Counted from the first letter of the stretch, positions 9,156-16,564 are shown. The stretch is DNA of 64,000 nucleotides from UBA917 sp964435085 (GCA_964435085.1 CAYSXQ010000002.1:4111-68110), one strand, 5' to 3'. A program made the numbers and translations. Notes: a model not told the origin generated them from the letters alone.

Positions 9156-9596
9156 TTAGGATTTTTGTCTTGTAATTATTAAACGAACACCTGGATCCCA
9201 GAAAGATGGCTCTAGATAACTAGAAGTACTTTCAAAGTAACCACCAGCGGTCTTAAGAGCGACAATAATGACAAACAGATTAGCAGGCCCTACCTTGCCT
9301 AATGAATATCTTTTACTAAGAAAAAGATTGGCTCTACCGCCAAGCTTATCCTTGTACTTGTGGTAAAAATCTTCTCGAGCAGAATCAGTCATTAATAACT
9401 TATCAAAGTCTAAGCCTAAAGACTCATACACCATAGCAGTAGTGGCCATTTGCACCAATTCATAGACTTGGTAATGCTCATTTTGCCAGACTAGACTGAG
9501 TATGCGACGACTTCTTTTAGAAACAAAATACATTAAGTAGCCAATTGACAACAAGACCACCACGGCAAATAAAATCAGCCTTAGCTCTACACTCAT
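9156..9596 (-). CDS. Hypothetical single-pass membrane protein
   Basis: 146 residues with one N-terminal transmembrane helix (about 5-24), a basic patch KRSRR after it (positive-inside, so the bulk is cytoplasmic), then an amphipathic helical region and a C-terminal part rich in Phe and Gly. I do not recognise the family. Expression signals are unusually good for this window: SD AGGAG seven bases before the ATG, a perfect TTGACA-17-TATAAT promoter and its own terminator. It is a stand-alone transcription unit between radA and trmD. See the finding on orphan genes with SD sequences. Confidence 0.75.
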   Translation of the reverse strand: MSVELRLILFAVVVLLSIGYLMYFVSKRSRRILSLVWQNEHYQVYELVQMATTAMVYESLGLDFDKLLMTDSAREDFYHKYKDKLGGRANLFLSKRYSLGKVGPANLFVIIVALKTAGGYFESTSSYLEPSFWDPGVRLIITRQKS

Positions 9597-9641
9597 TTTG
9601 AAACTCCTAAATATGAAGAAGAACGATAATTAATAATTGTG

Positions 9642-9670
9642 ATTATATCATTATTAGCTGTTTTTGTCAA
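9642..9670 (-). promoter_or_regulatory. Perfect consensus sigma-70 promoter
   Basis: Minus strand TTGACA (9665-9670), 17-base spacer, TATAAT (9642-9647). It drives the 9156-9596 gene with a leader of about 38 bases that carries AGGAG. Confidence 0.8.
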
Positions 9671-9679
9671 TAAATGCGT

Positions 9680-9812
9680 AATTCCCCTCTTGAGAGGGGT
9701 GCCCGCTAGGGTGGGGTATGTAATGTTTACTTTGACTAAGCATTTTTTAAAAACCAACGGTGCTTACGCCGGACATACCCCGGCCTCCAGCCACCCCTCT
9801 CAAGAGGGGAAT
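9680..9812. repeat. 133-bp inverted-repeat element (MITE- or REP-like)
   Basis: The two ends are a 41-42 base inverted repeat. The outer 22 bases are identical, the middle differs, and the inner end GGGGTATGT is again shared. Each arm also folds on itself (CCCCTCT, loop TG, AGAGGGG). The core of about 50 bases has no coding potential. It fills the spacer between the 146-residue membrane protein promoter and the end of trmD and is far more GC-rich than its surroundings. Confidence 0.75.
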
Positions 9813-9832
9813 TAAAAACTGCTAGTTTTTGT

Positions 9833-10522
9833 TTATTTTGACTTGCGATTAGCCTTACGCCAATCATTAATAGCTTGATGATTACCGGACAATAATACTT
9901 CTGGAACAGTTAATTCTTTGCCATTGGCCTTGAAAACTGGCGGTTTAGTGTATTGAGGATATTCCAAAATCCCCTCTTCACTGTGTGATTCGTCTTGGTG
10001 GCTAGCTTCGTTGCCGAGGACGCCTGGTAGGAGCCTGGTGATGCTATCGACCATGATCATGGCGCCGAGCTCGCCTCCAGTCAGGACATAGTCGCCGATA
10101 GAGACTTCTTCGTCGATGAAGTGCAAGATGCGGTCGTCGACGCCTTCGTAGCGACCGCAGATGAGGATTAGCTCGTCGAGATGACTGTAGTTAGCGGCAG
10201 TGCTTTGAGTCCAGGTTTTGCCTTTGGCGGAGAGTAGGACTATTTTGCGCTTCGGTTTATTTACTAAATTTTTGAGTTTGCCGAAGAGACTTTGCTTGGT
10301 GAGTTTTTGTAAAGCGGCGTAGATGGGTTCGATCTTCATGACCATGCCGGCGCCACCACCGTAAGGAGTGTCGTCGACAGTGTGATGTTTGTCGCAAGTG
10401 AACTCTCTGAGGTCTTGGATTTCGATTTTGATAGCGTCTTTGCTTTGAGCACGTTTAATAATACTTTCGTTGAAGTAGCTGGTGAAAATTTCGGGAAAAA
10501 TAGTTATAATTTTTATTAACAT
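9833..10522 (-). CDS. trmD: tRNA (guanine-N1)-methyltransferase TrmD
   Basis: 229 residues from the ATG at 10522. SPOUT-family enzyme that methylates G37 of tRNAs with SAM. Seen: the start MLIKIITIFPEIF, PYGGGAGMV near residue 53, LICGRYEGVDDR and GDYVLTGGELGAMI, which together form the trefoil-knot SAM site, then a helical C-terminal domain. The frame stays open upstream to a TTG at 10627, but that stretch is a palindromic repeat and does not match the family, so I place the start at 10522. It follows khpA on the same strand; the usual partners rpsP and rimM are absent here. Confidence 0.95.
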   Translation of the reverse strand: MLIKIITIFPEIFTSYFNESIIKRAQSKDAIKIEIQDLREFTCDKHHTVDDTPYGGGAGMVMKIEPIYAALQKLTKQSLFGKLKNLVNKPKRKIVLLSAKGKTWTQSTAANYSHLDELILICGRYEGVDDRILHFIDEEVSIGDYVLTGGELGAMIMVDSITRLLPGVLGNEASHQDESHSEEGILEYPQYTKPPVFKANGKELTVPEVLLSGNHQAINDWRKANRKSK

Positions 10523-10534
10523 AAAAAATCTTGT

Positions 10535-10612
10535 CATTCCGGGCCGCGACCCGGAATCCACGTCTTTCGATGCAAACGAACGTGGATCCCCGCAGTCGCG
10601 AGGATGACGGTA
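10535..10612. repeat. GC-rich palindromic repeat upstream of trmD
   Basis: Contains stem TTCCGGG/CCCGGAA, then CCACGT/ACGTGG, then GTGGATCCCCGC and TCGCGAGGATGACG. The last part (about 10581-10609) recurs with one or two changes at 55309-55338. It lies 12 bases before the trmD start, within the khpA-trmD spacer. Confidence 0.75.
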
Positions 10613-10624
10613 AAGCCTTTTAAA

Positions 10625-10653
10625 CAAAAGCCACAGTCAGACTGTGGCTTTTG
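10625..10653 (-). terminator. Hairpin terminator after khpA
   Basis: A perfect 13-bp stem (CAAAAGCCACAGT / ACTGTGGCTTTTG) with loop CAG. On the minus strand the arm ends in TTTTG then TTTAAAAG, a modest U-tract. It lies 17 bases after the khpA stop and would reduce read-through into trmD. Confidence 0.7.
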
Positions 10654-10670
10654 TCAGTAACTAGCTGTAA

Positions 10671-11018
10671 TTAGATAGTAAGGTCATCAAGACTAGAAGT
10701 GTCGATTTCCTGATCAAGAGTATTGTCTTCAATCTTAGCAGCGCTCTTCATGCCGCCTTTCATACCACCGTTTGGTTCGTAGATTTTCAAGTTGACACGA
10801 GCATTGTTCTTAGCGCCGACAATCTTGAGCAAAGTGCGGATAGCTTGAGCAGTCTGACCTTTGCGGCCAATGACGTAACCCATATCAGCCTGATCAATCT
10901 TGAGGGTCAAAAGGACACCCATCTCGTCAACGGTTCTTTCAACAGAAACTTTCTCTGGAGCGCCGACAATAGCTTTGACTAAGGTCTCTAGAAATTCTTT
11001 ATCTTTGAATACTTCCAT
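10671..11018 (-). CDS. khpA: KH-domain RNA-binding protein KhpA
   Basis: 115 residues. A single type II KH domain with the nucleic-acid loop GRKG (51-54) inside DMGYVIGRKGQTAQAIR, preceded by strands that match the KhpA/YlqC family (about 75-80 residues). The C-terminal extension (about 80-115) is Gly/Lys-rich then acidic. KhpA binds RNA, in firmicutes together with KhpB, and affects cell-wall synthesis and small-RNA stability. The neighbour trmD is the usual one. A TTGACA-16-TATAAT promoter lies about 85 bases upstream. Confidence 0.9.
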   Translation of the reverse strand: MEVFKDKEFLETLVKAIVGAPEKVSVERTVDEMGVLLTLKIDQADMGYVIGRKGQTAQAIRTLLKIVGAKNNARVNLKIYEPNGGMKGGMKSAAKIEDNTLDQEIDTSSLDDLTI

Positions 11019-11103
11019 AGGTTTTGCTATCTAAGTCCCAAGTCTGAACCGGGAATAGACAATCTTTAATTTGTTAAACAGCCGGAGTCGGCTCTTACAG
11101 TTT

Positions 11104-11131
11104 ATTATAATTGATTAGTATCAGATGTCAA
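11104..11131 (-). promoter_or_regulatory. Promoter of khpA-trmD
   Basis: Minus strand TTGACA (11126-11131), 16-base spacer, TATAAT (11104-11109). The leader of about 80 bases contains a small hairpin, AGCCG-actc-CGGCT. Confidence 0.7.
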
Positions 11132-11156
11132 TTAAGGAATTTGTAGATACAAATTA

Positions 11157-11243
11157 GTTAGAAAGTTTGAAAGTTAGAAAGTTGAAAGTAGGTGGAAATT
11201 TAGAGAACTTTATACTTTCTAACTTTTTAACTTTCTACTTTGT
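11157..11243. repeat. AT-rich inverted repeat after tsf
   Basis: The purine-rich arm (GAAAGTTAGAAAGTTG...) at about 11160-11192 pairs with the pyrimidine-rich arm (CTTTCTAACTTTTTAAC...) at about 11212-11240. It ends within a few bases of the tsf stop codon (11246-11248), so it may serve as a 3-prime hairpin. It resembles in style, but not in sequence, the TAAAAAG repeats elsewhere in the window. Confidence 0.6.
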
Positions 11244-11245
11244 TT

Positions 11246-12046
11246 TTAGAGACTGAATCTGACGAACTTCAAGACCTTGACTGCACCAAGAACATCCTGA
11301 ACCTTCTGCTTATCGTCCTTGATATATTCCTGTTTAATCAAACAGACTTCTTCGTAATACTTGTTAACCTTACCCGGCATGATTTTATCAATCATTTCGA
11401 CAGGCTTACCTTCACGGACCAAGATCTCACGGTAGACGTCTTGTTCTTTAGCTAGTTCAGTCTGATCAACTTCTTCAGGATTGATATAGCGAGGGTTGGC
11501 TGCGGCGACTTGCATAGCAATGTCACGAGCTAGATCGGCCTTGTCAGCAGTATCGAGACTAACTAGAACACCGATAGTACCACCAGCGTGCAAGTAAGCA
11601 GCGACGGTACCGACTGACTTAGTAACAGAGAAATTTTTGATTTCCATCTTCTCACCAATAGTACCAGACATGTGGTCGAGACTGGTTTTGACAGTGTCGC
11701 CGCTGGCCATTGGCAAAGCGTGTAAAGCATCTAGATCAGCTGGTTCATTAGCAGTAATCAAAGCAAGGATTTCGTCGACAAACTTCTGGAACTGTTCGTT
11801 ACGAGCGACGAAGTCGGTCTCACAATTAACTTGTAGCATGTAGCCGGTCTTAGCATCCGCACTGACAGCAAGCTTGATGACACCTTCGCTAGTTTCGTTC
11901 TCGCTACGCTTAGCAGCCTTAGCGATACCTTTCTTACGCAAGATTTCAACAGCCTTTTCGATGTCGCCACTAGCTTCATCAAGAGCCTTTTTGCATTCCA
12001 TCATGCCAGCACCGGTTTTTTCTCTAAGAAGTTTAATTTCCTCCAT
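11246..12046 (-). CDS. tsf: Translation elongation factor Ts
   Basis: 266 residues. Exchanges GDP for GTP on EF-Tu. Seen: the N-terminal UBA-like domain (LLREKTGAGMMECKKALDEA), then the TDFVARN EF-Tu-contact motif near residue 80, followed by the core dimerisation-type domain and a C-terminal module. The length is within the bacterial range (about 200-300). It is downstream of rpsB with a 20-base gap, the near-universal rpsB-tsf arrangement, and shares its promoter. Stop TAA next to an AT-rich inverted repeat. Confidence 0.97.
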   Translation of the reverse strand: MEEIKLLREKTGAGMMECKKALDEASGDIEKAVEILRKKGIAKAAKRSENETSEGVIKLAVSADAKTGYMLQVNCETDFVARNEQFQKFVDEILALITANEPADLDALHALPMASGDTVKTSLDHMSGTIGEKMEIKNFSVTKSVGTVAAYLHAGGTIGVLVSLDTADKADLARDIAMQVAAANPRYINPEEVDQTELAKEQDVYREILVREGKPVEMIDKIMPGKVNKYYEEVCLIKQEYIKDDKQKVQDVLGAVKVLKFVRFSL

Positions 12047-12066
12047 ATGATTAGAGTTAGAAAATA

Positions 12067-12792
12067 TTAATTAGTTTTGTTAGCAGTGTTTGAGCTGGCT
12101 GATTTGGCAGCCTTAGCACGACCAGCGGCGACAGCATCTTTGGCAACATTCAAGATCAGAGCGATAGCCTTGCTAGCGTCGTCGTTAGCTGGGATGACAT
12201 ACTGAATACCCTCAGGATTGACGTTGGTATCACAGACAGCGATGATTGGGACATTGCGCTTCTTAGCTTCAGCAAGAGCAGTCTTTTCGACTTTGAGATC
12301 CCAGATGAAGATAGCGTCAGGAAGTTTGTTAAGATCAACTAGACCACCGACAGCTAAATCCAATTTAGCAATCTGACGATCGAATTGTAATTGTTCTTTT
12401 TTAGTATATTTAGAAAGCTTGCCAGCATCACGCTTTTCAACTAGATCTTTGAATTTGCGGATAGACTTCTTGATGATAGCGAAGTTGGTCATAGTACCAC
12501 CGAGCCAATGTTCACAAACAAAAGGCATATTCATTTCGAGAGCAGCCTTCTTGATAGCGACTTTAACCTGTGGCTTAGTACCGACAAAGAGAACATTCTT
12601 GCCACTTGCGGTTAGTTCGGTGATAAAAGTCATAGCCTTGTCTAAGTTCTCACGAGACTTAACGAGGTCGATGATGTGGACGCCTTTGCGAGCACTAAAA
12701 ATGTATGGCTTCATCTTTGGATGCCATTTAGAACTGCGGTGTCCGAAGTGCATGCCCGCCTTGAGCATCTCTTCTACTGATGGTAGGGTCAT
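12067..12792 (-). CDS. rpsB: Ribosomal protein uS2
   Basis: 241 residues; small-subunit protein S2. Signature regions LLKAGMHFGHRSSKWHPKM near the start, HIIDL, GKNVLFVGTKPQ and HWLGGTMTNF are all present, and the C-terminal tail is Ala/Lys-rich. It is first in the rpsB-tsf operon. The ATG is preceded by AAAGGA, one of the few recognisable SD-like sites among the housekeeping genes here. The leader is about 115-120 bases and structured, which would fit S2 autoregulation known in other bacteria. Confidence 0.97.
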   Translation of the reverse strand: MTLPSVEEMLKAGMHFGHRSSKWHPKMKPYIFSARKGVHIIDLVKSRENLDKAMTFITELTASGKNVLFVGTKPQVKVAIKKAALEMNMPFVCEHWLGGTMTNFAIIKKSIRKFKDLVEKRDAGKLSKYTKKEQLQFDRQIAKLDLAVGGLVDLNKLPDAIFIWDLKVEKTALAEAKKRNVPIIAVCDTNVNPEGIQYVIPANDDASKAIALILNVAKDAVAAGRAKAAKSASSNTANKTN

Positions 12793-12910
12793 ATTTTCCT
12801 TTGTGCCTCTGTCTCAACAGCTGTTATTTCCGCGACGCGGAAGCAAGGAATTGCTATAAAATGAGACATGAGAGATTAATTCATAAAAGCATGATCACTT
12901 GGGTCATGCA
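12793..12910 (-). promoter_or_regulatory. Structured rpsB leader (candidate S2 autoregulatory RNA)
   Basis: Between the predicted transcription start (about 12909) and the rpsB ATG lie about 115 bases. They include a GC-rich hairpin TTCCGCG-T-CGCGGAA (about 12827-12842) in an otherwise AT-rich stretch and a possible long-range pair GTCTC/GAGAC. rpsB leaders control S2 synthesis in other bacteria; here the role is inferred from position and structure only. Confidence 0.4.
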
Positions 12911-12915
12911 GGAAA

Positions 12916-12944
12916 ATGATATAATATTGGTCTAATTTTGTCAA
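12916..12944 (-). promoter_or_regulatory. Promoter of rpsB-tsf
   Basis: Minus strand TTGACA (12939-12944), 17-base spacer, TATCAT (12916-12921). Confidence 0.75.
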
Positions 12945-12952
12945 CATTAATA

Positions 12953-13029
12953 AGGTAAAAGTAAAATCTAAAAAGTAAAAAGACAGTAATTTTAGATCTT
13001 TTTCCTTTTTACTTTTAAATTTTTACTTA
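12953..13029. repeat. TAAAAAG family AT-rich inverted repeat, copy 1
   Basis: Left arm GTAAAATCTAAAAAGTAAAA and right arm CTTTTTCCTTTTTACTTTT are imperfect reverse complements around a short core. It lies between the divergent rpsB and rpmE promoters. Other copies: 17776-17835, 32657-32730, 36110-36193, 43685-43778 and 45188-45260. The rest of the 326-base spacer 12793-13118 holds the two promoters and the rpsB leader. Confidence 0.7.
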
Positions 13030-13065
13030 AAATTGCTTAATATTAGCCAAATGTATCGCTTAGAC

Positions 13066-13094
13066 TAGACAAAACAAAGACTCCATGATATAGT
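13066..13094 (+). promoter_or_regulatory. Promoter of rpmE
   Basis: TAGACA (13066-13071), 17-base spacer, TATAGT (13089-13094). The predicted start is about 18 bases before the ATG. Confidence 0.55.
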
Positions 13095-13118
13095 CGGTAG
13101 GAATTTTAAATTACTTAT

Positions 13119-13409
13119 ATGAAAGATGCTATCCATCCTAATTACATCACTGACACTAAAGTAAGCTGCGCTTGTGGTCATACTTTTACCACTGGTTCGA
13201 CTGTGCCAGAAATCAAGGTTGAACTCTGTTCTGCTTGTCATCCTTTTTATACCGGCAAACAGAAATTAGTCGATACGGCTCGTCGTGTGGAGAAATTCCA
13301 GACCAAGCAAGCTATTGGCACTGAGATGAAGGCTAAGGCTACTGACAAGAAGGCTAAGCAAGCTGCTCGCAGTGCAAAGAAGGCTGAACCCGCTAAGTCG
13401 AAGAAATAA
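13119..13409 (+). CDS. rpmE: Ribosomal protein bL31 (zinc-binding form)
   Basis: 96 residues. The first 70 match L31: MKDAIHPNY at the start, zinc ligands C17, C19, C37 and C40 (SCACG and [13 protein letters not shown]), then [10 protein letters not shown]. The Ala/Lys-rich tail (about 71-96) is an extension beyond the usual length of about 70, a common feature of CPR ribosomal proteins. L31 bridges the subunits at the central protuberance. It is single-gene, with its own promoter and terminator, and is followed by prfA as in many bacteria. Confidence 0.96.
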   Translation: MKDAIHPNYITDTKVSCACGHTFTTGSTVPEIKVELCSACHPFYTGKQKLVDTARRVEKFQTKQAIGTEMKAKATDKKAKQAARSAKKAEPAKSKK

Positions 13410-13423
13410 CAATTCTAAGCTGC

Positions 13424-13450
13424 TTAAAGCTACTTTCGGGTAGTTTTTTG
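13424..13450 (+). terminator. Terminator of rpmE
   Basis: AAAGCTAC pairs with GTAGTTTT (one G-U pair) around TTTCGG, followed by a run of T. Confidence 0.7.
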
Positions 13451-13495
13451 TTTGAAAAATATAAACAAATCGAAGGTCATAAGTTTTAACTTACT

Positions 13496-14566
13496 ATGTT
13501 CGAAGAAATCAAAGCAAAATTTAAAGCACTCGAAACAGACTTAACGAAGCCTGAGATTATTAATGATCAAAAAAATCTACAGAAGACTGGCAAGGCTTAT
13601 GCTGAGCTCAAGCAAGTAGTGACGATGATTGAGAAGTACGAAAAATTAAGTGAGCAAATTAAGGCCAATGAAGCTATCTGTGCGACTGGTGATGACAAAG
13701 AATTAGCAGAGATGTCAGCTGAAGAATTAAAAGAGCTAAAACCAGAAGCTGAGCAGCTCTTGGAAATGATTCAAGATGAACTTAATCCAACTAACCCTAA
13801 TGACAAGAAAGACGCTATCGTAGAAATCAGAGCTGGCACTGGTGGTGATGAATCCGCTCTCTTCGCTGCCAACCTCTTTCGTATGTATGCGCGCTGGACA
13901 GAAAACACTGGACTCAAGATTGAGATTGCGACTTCAAGTCAAAATGGTCTCGGTGGTTACAAGGAAATAATCTTCTTCGTCCATGGCACTGGCGCCTATG
14001 GTAATTTTAAATATGAAGCCGGCACACACCGCGTACAGAGAGTACCGGAAACAGAAAAGGCTGGTCGTATTCACACCAGCGCTGTCACTGTCGCTGTGCT
14101 ACCAGAAGCAGAAGAAATTGATTTGGAAATCAAAGCTAGCGATCTACGTATTGATACTTTTTGTTCATCTGGACCAGGTGGTCAGAGCGTGAACACAACT
14201 TACAGCGCGATCCGCATCACTCACCTACCGACTGGATTGATTGTCTCTTGTCAGGATCAAAAATCTCAACATCAAAACAAAGAAAAAGCCATGATGGTTT
14301 TGCGTTCTCGTCTCTTGCAGAAGATGGAAGACGAACAGAAAGCCAAAGAGATGAGCGAGCGCCGGGAAATGGTCGGCTCTGGCGACCGCAGCGACAAGAT
14401 CAGAACCTACAACTTCCCTCAAGACAGAATCACTGATCACCGCATCAAACAAAGCTGGCACTCGATTGATCGCATTCTTAATGGCGAGATCAGCTTAGTA
14501 GTTGATGCTTTGAAGCAGGCAGCTAAGGGCAAATTCACTCCAAGCGGAGACGCGGACGAGGATTAA
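13496..14566 (+). CDS. prfA: Peptide chain release factor 1
   Basis: 356 residues, the usual RF1 length. The catalytic GGQ is at 228-230 (SSGPGGQSVNTT), and the codon-recognition tripeptide region P-E-T (184-186, in RVPETEKAGRIHTS) is of the RF1 PxT type, so it should read UAA and UAG. This fits the window, where only TAA and TAG are used as stops. No RF2 gene is in the window. It is followed by prmC, which methylates the GGQ glutamine; an intrinsic terminator separates them. Confidence 0.97.
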   Translation: MFEEIKAKFKALETDLTKPEIINDQKNLQKTGKAYAELKQVVTMIEKYEKLSEQIKANEAICATGDDKELAEMSAEELKELKPEAEQLLEMIQDELNPTNPNDKKDAIVEIRAGTGGDESALFAANLFRMYARWTENTGLKIEIATSSQNGLGGYKEIIFFVHGTGAYGNFKYEAGTHRVQRVPETEKAGRIHTSAVTVAVLPEAEEIDLEIKASDLRIDTFCSSGPGGQSVNTTYSAIRITHLPTGLIVSCQDQKSQHQNKEKAMMVLRSRLLQKMEDEQKAKEMSERREMVGSGDRSDKIRTYNFPQDRITDHRIKQSWHSIDRILNGEISLVVDALKQAAKGKFTPSGDADED

Positions 14567-14587
14567 AACGCGATTTTCGCGTTTTTT
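14565..14587 (+). terminator. Terminator between prfA and prmC
   Basis: AAAACGCGA (14565-14573), loop TTT, TCGCGTTTT (14577-14585), then TTATTTT. The stem overlaps the prfA stop codon and the U-tract reaches to within six bases of the prmC ATG at 14593. Confidence 0.8.
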
Positions 14588-14592
14588 ATTTT

Positions 14593-15468
14593 ATGAATAT
14601 AAAACACAGCCTAATCAAGATCGGTCAAAAACTAGAAACAGCCGGAATTGAAAATCCTAGCCTGGAAGCGGAGCTATTAATTTGTCGTGTTTTAAAGAAA
14701 CAACGCGAATTTATTTTAGCTTATCCAGAGCTAGCTCTTAACTCTTCACAAAAGCGAGCCCTAGAAAAATTAGTGACACGACGAATGGCTCACGAGCCTC
14801 TCGCCTACCTGCTAGGTAAGCAGCAGTTTTATAATATTGACTTAGTGGTCAATAAAAAAGTCTTAATTCCACGACCAGAGACAGAGCTCCTAGTGGAACT
14901 GGTTTTAAAAAATAAAACAGAGTCAGATGCAACGATTTTAGATGTTGGTACTGGTAGCGGTGCGATTATTATTGCCTTAGCTAAAAACATGTCCGGTGAC
15001 CATAAATTTATCGCCACTGATATTTCTAGCAAAGCTCTTAGCCTAGCCAAAGACAACGCCAAGACTAATGAGCAGAGAGAGAAGATTGAATTTATCAAAA
15101 GTGATTTGCTGAACAAATTATTAAAAAAGAAAAATTGGACTACTAGTAAAAATCTGCTTATTGTCACCAATTTACCTTATGTTGAAAGCGACTGGCAGAA
15201 GGAATTAACGCCTAATCAGATTGAAGAATTGAAGTATGAGCCAGCACTTGCCCTTTTTGCTGGGGTTGATGGCTTTGACTTGTACCGTAAACTCGCCGAA
15301 GAAATCAAAAGTTTGATTAAGAAATTTGGTCTCAAGGTGCAGCTCTACTGTGAGATTGCACCCACTCAAGCTAATCTCTTTAGTCATACTTTTTCAGAAT
15401 TAGGAGCAGTGAGCTTAGAAAGAGATTTGACTGGTCGAATTAGAGTCGGCGTCATGAAGCAATTTTAA
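14593..15468 (+). CDS. prmC: Release factor glutamine methyltransferase PrmC
   Basis: 291 residues. A helical N-terminal domain (about 1-80) is followed by a Rossmann SAM-methyltransferase fold with LDVGTGSGA (about 115-123) and the substrate motif as NLPYV near residue 195. PrmC usually has NPPY; NLPY is a known variant. It methylates the GGQ glutamine of release factors. It lies directly downstream of prfA, the common pairing, but with a strong terminator in between. No SD. Stop TAA. Confidence 0.93.
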   Translation: MNIKHSLIKIGQKLETAGIENPSLEAELLICRVLKKQREFILAYPELALNSSQKRALEKLVTRRMAHEPLAYLLGKQQFYNIDLVVNKKVLIPRPETELLVELVLKNKTESDATILDVGTGSGAIIIALAKNMSGDHKFIATDISSKALSLAKDNAKTNEQREKIEFIKSDLLNKLLKKKNWTTSKNLLIVTNLPYVESDWQKELTPNQIEELKYEPALALFAGVDGFDLYRKLAEEIKSLIKKFGLKVQLYCEIAPTQANLFSHTFSELGAVSLERDLTGRIRVGVMKQF

Positions 15469-15491
15469 AAATTAATCTGTGTGATAAAAAT

Positions 15492-15517
15492 AAAAGCAAC
15501 TTAGATAAGTTGCTTTT
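15492..15517. terminator. Bidirectional terminator between prmC and a convergent small gene
   Basis: AAAAGCAACTT / AAGTTGCTTTT with loop AGAT. T-runs follow on the plus strand, and TTATTTTTAT on the minus strand. Confidence 0.85.
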
Positions 15518-15533
15518 TTGATTGATCGATTGC

Positions 15534-15734
15534 TTAATTTCTCCTTTCTTTGGGCCATCGACCAAGAGTATCTAGAGGCGGGAAGCGATAGGTATCTTTG
15601 ACAAATAACTGAGGACAACGCTTTGCAATAGCTTCAAGTCTCTGACTAAGCTCTTCTAATCTACGAAAGCGATTACGAGTATTGGGCGGATTATTATTAA
15701 ACAGGTTAATATCACCACTAACAGTAGTAGGCAT
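15534..15734 (-). CDS. Hypothetical 66-residue protein
   Basis: Small soluble protein, basic in its middle part (RNRFRRLEELSQRLEAIAKR) with a helical segment and a Pro/Trp-containing tail. I see no known domain. It counts as a real gene because of its signals: SD GGAG six bases before the ATG, a TTGACA-17-TTTAAT promoter and a terminator at both sides. It lies between the convergent prmC and the SLOG-like gene and is one of the eight stand-alone orphan genes in this window. Confidence 0.65.
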   Translation of the reverse strand: MPTTVSGDINLFNNNPPNTRNRFRRLEELSQRLEAIAKRCPQLFVKDTYRFPPLDTLGRWPKERRN

Positions 15735-15775
15735 GATAAGCTCCGAATAAAATTATAAAAGATCGATTTTAATAA

Positions 15776-15804
15776 ATTAAAGCAATCCAAATAATGATTG
15801 TCAA
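15776..15804 (-). promoter_or_regulatory. Promoter of the 66-residue protein gene
   Basis: Minus strand TTGACA (15799-15804), 17-base spacer, TTTAAT (15776-15781). Confidence 0.65.
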
Positions 15805-15810
15805 TAAAAA

Positions 15811-15833
15811 AAGCTGTGAGATGATCACAGCTT
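15811..15833 (-). terminator. Terminator of the SLOG-like gene
   Basis: AAGCTGTGA / TCACAGCTT with loop GATGA, followed on the minus strand by TTTTTTATTG. It lies seven bases past the stop codon. Confidence 0.85.
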
Positions 15834-15840
15834 AAAATTA

Positions 15841-16485
15841 TTAAAAACTTTCAGCTAATAAATTATTTTTTAGAGAAACTAACAGATTATTAAGATCTTC
15901 TTTTGAATAAATAAAATACAGCCAATCGTATGAACTCAAATCTCTTTCAAGACCCAGCATTTCACTCTTAGTGATAAGCAACTGTTTCCAATCAGTACCC
16001 CTAGTAGCTTGCAAAAAGATTATAGGCTTAGGCTTAGCTGATTGCTTAAAATACTGACAATAGATATTTTCATGAATAGCAGCGCTTAATTCTAGATCGG
16101 TGCCAAGAGCGCCCGATGGACTAACGATAATAATATCACCAGAAAGAATAACTCTGAGTCGATCGAAAATATCATTAGCAGAATCAGTAAAGACAGCTCC
16201 AGAAACCCTTGGTAAATGATCAAATTGAAGTTGCGGAACAGCTATATTGAATTCTGGCAAGAGATTTTTTTCCGCAATAATAACATCAGCAGCTTCGCTA
16301 ACTGCCAACATGGCACCACCAGCAAAGCCACCATGAATAACACCAAAGCCTTGTCTAAGCAAGATCATAGTAGCCACCTCAATCATTTTGTAAGAATGAG
16401 TATTTTTAGCAATTTTTGATCTACCGATAAACGAAGCAAATAATTTAGCTCCTGATCGCTCTTTTAATTCTGAAACAGTAGGCAT
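15841..16485 (-). CDS. LOG/SLOG-family Rossmann protein
   Basis: 214 residues from the ATG at 16485. The motif GFGVIHGGFAGGAMLAVSEAA and later IIVSPSGALGTDLELSAAI correspond in position to the GGxxGLM and PGGxGTxxE motifs of the LOG (lysine-decarboxylase-like) / SLOG superfamily, which bind nucleotides or release cytokinin-type bases. The PGGxGTxxE equivalent reads PSGALGTDLE, so catalysis is not assured. The start is decided by AGGAG seven bases upstream and a TTGACA-17-TATTGT promoter; a longer frame from a TTG at 16542 has no such support. SLOG proteins often sense nucleotide signals, but no effector gene is adjacent. Stand-alone unit. Confidence 0.65.
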   Translation of the reverse strand: MPTVSELKERSGAKLFASFIGRSKIAKNTHSYKMIEVATMILLRQGFGVIHGGFAGGAMLAVSEAADVIIAEKNLLPEFNIAVPQLQFDHLPRVSGAVFTDSANDIFDRLRVILSGDIIIVSPSGALGTDLELSAAIHENIYCQYFKQSAKPKPIIFLQATRGTDWKQLLITKSEMLGLERDLSSYDWLYFIYSKEDLNNLLVSLKNNLLAESF

Positions 16486-16532
16486 CGCAAAACTCCTGAT
16501 AATAGTAGATAAATTTTTAAATAACCGTTGTG

Positions 16533-16561
16533 ACAATAACAAGTTAGCTACTTTTTGTCAA
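16533..16561 (-). promoter_or_regulatory. Promoter of the SLOG-like gene
   Basis: Minus strand TTGACA (16556-16561), 17-base spacer, TATTGT (16533-16538). The -10 box lies inside the TTG-initiated extension, which argues for the ATG at 16485 as start. Confidence 0.65.
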
Positions 16562-16564
16562 TCA

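Noticed and set aside
10523..10627. Longer TrmD starting at TTG 10627
   Set aside because: The extra 35 residues are a translated palindromic repeat; the conserved TrmD start MLIKIITIFPE begins at 10522.
16486..16542. Longer SLOG-like protein from TTG 16542
   Set aside because: The -10 box lies in this stretch and AGGAG sits just before the ATG at 16485.
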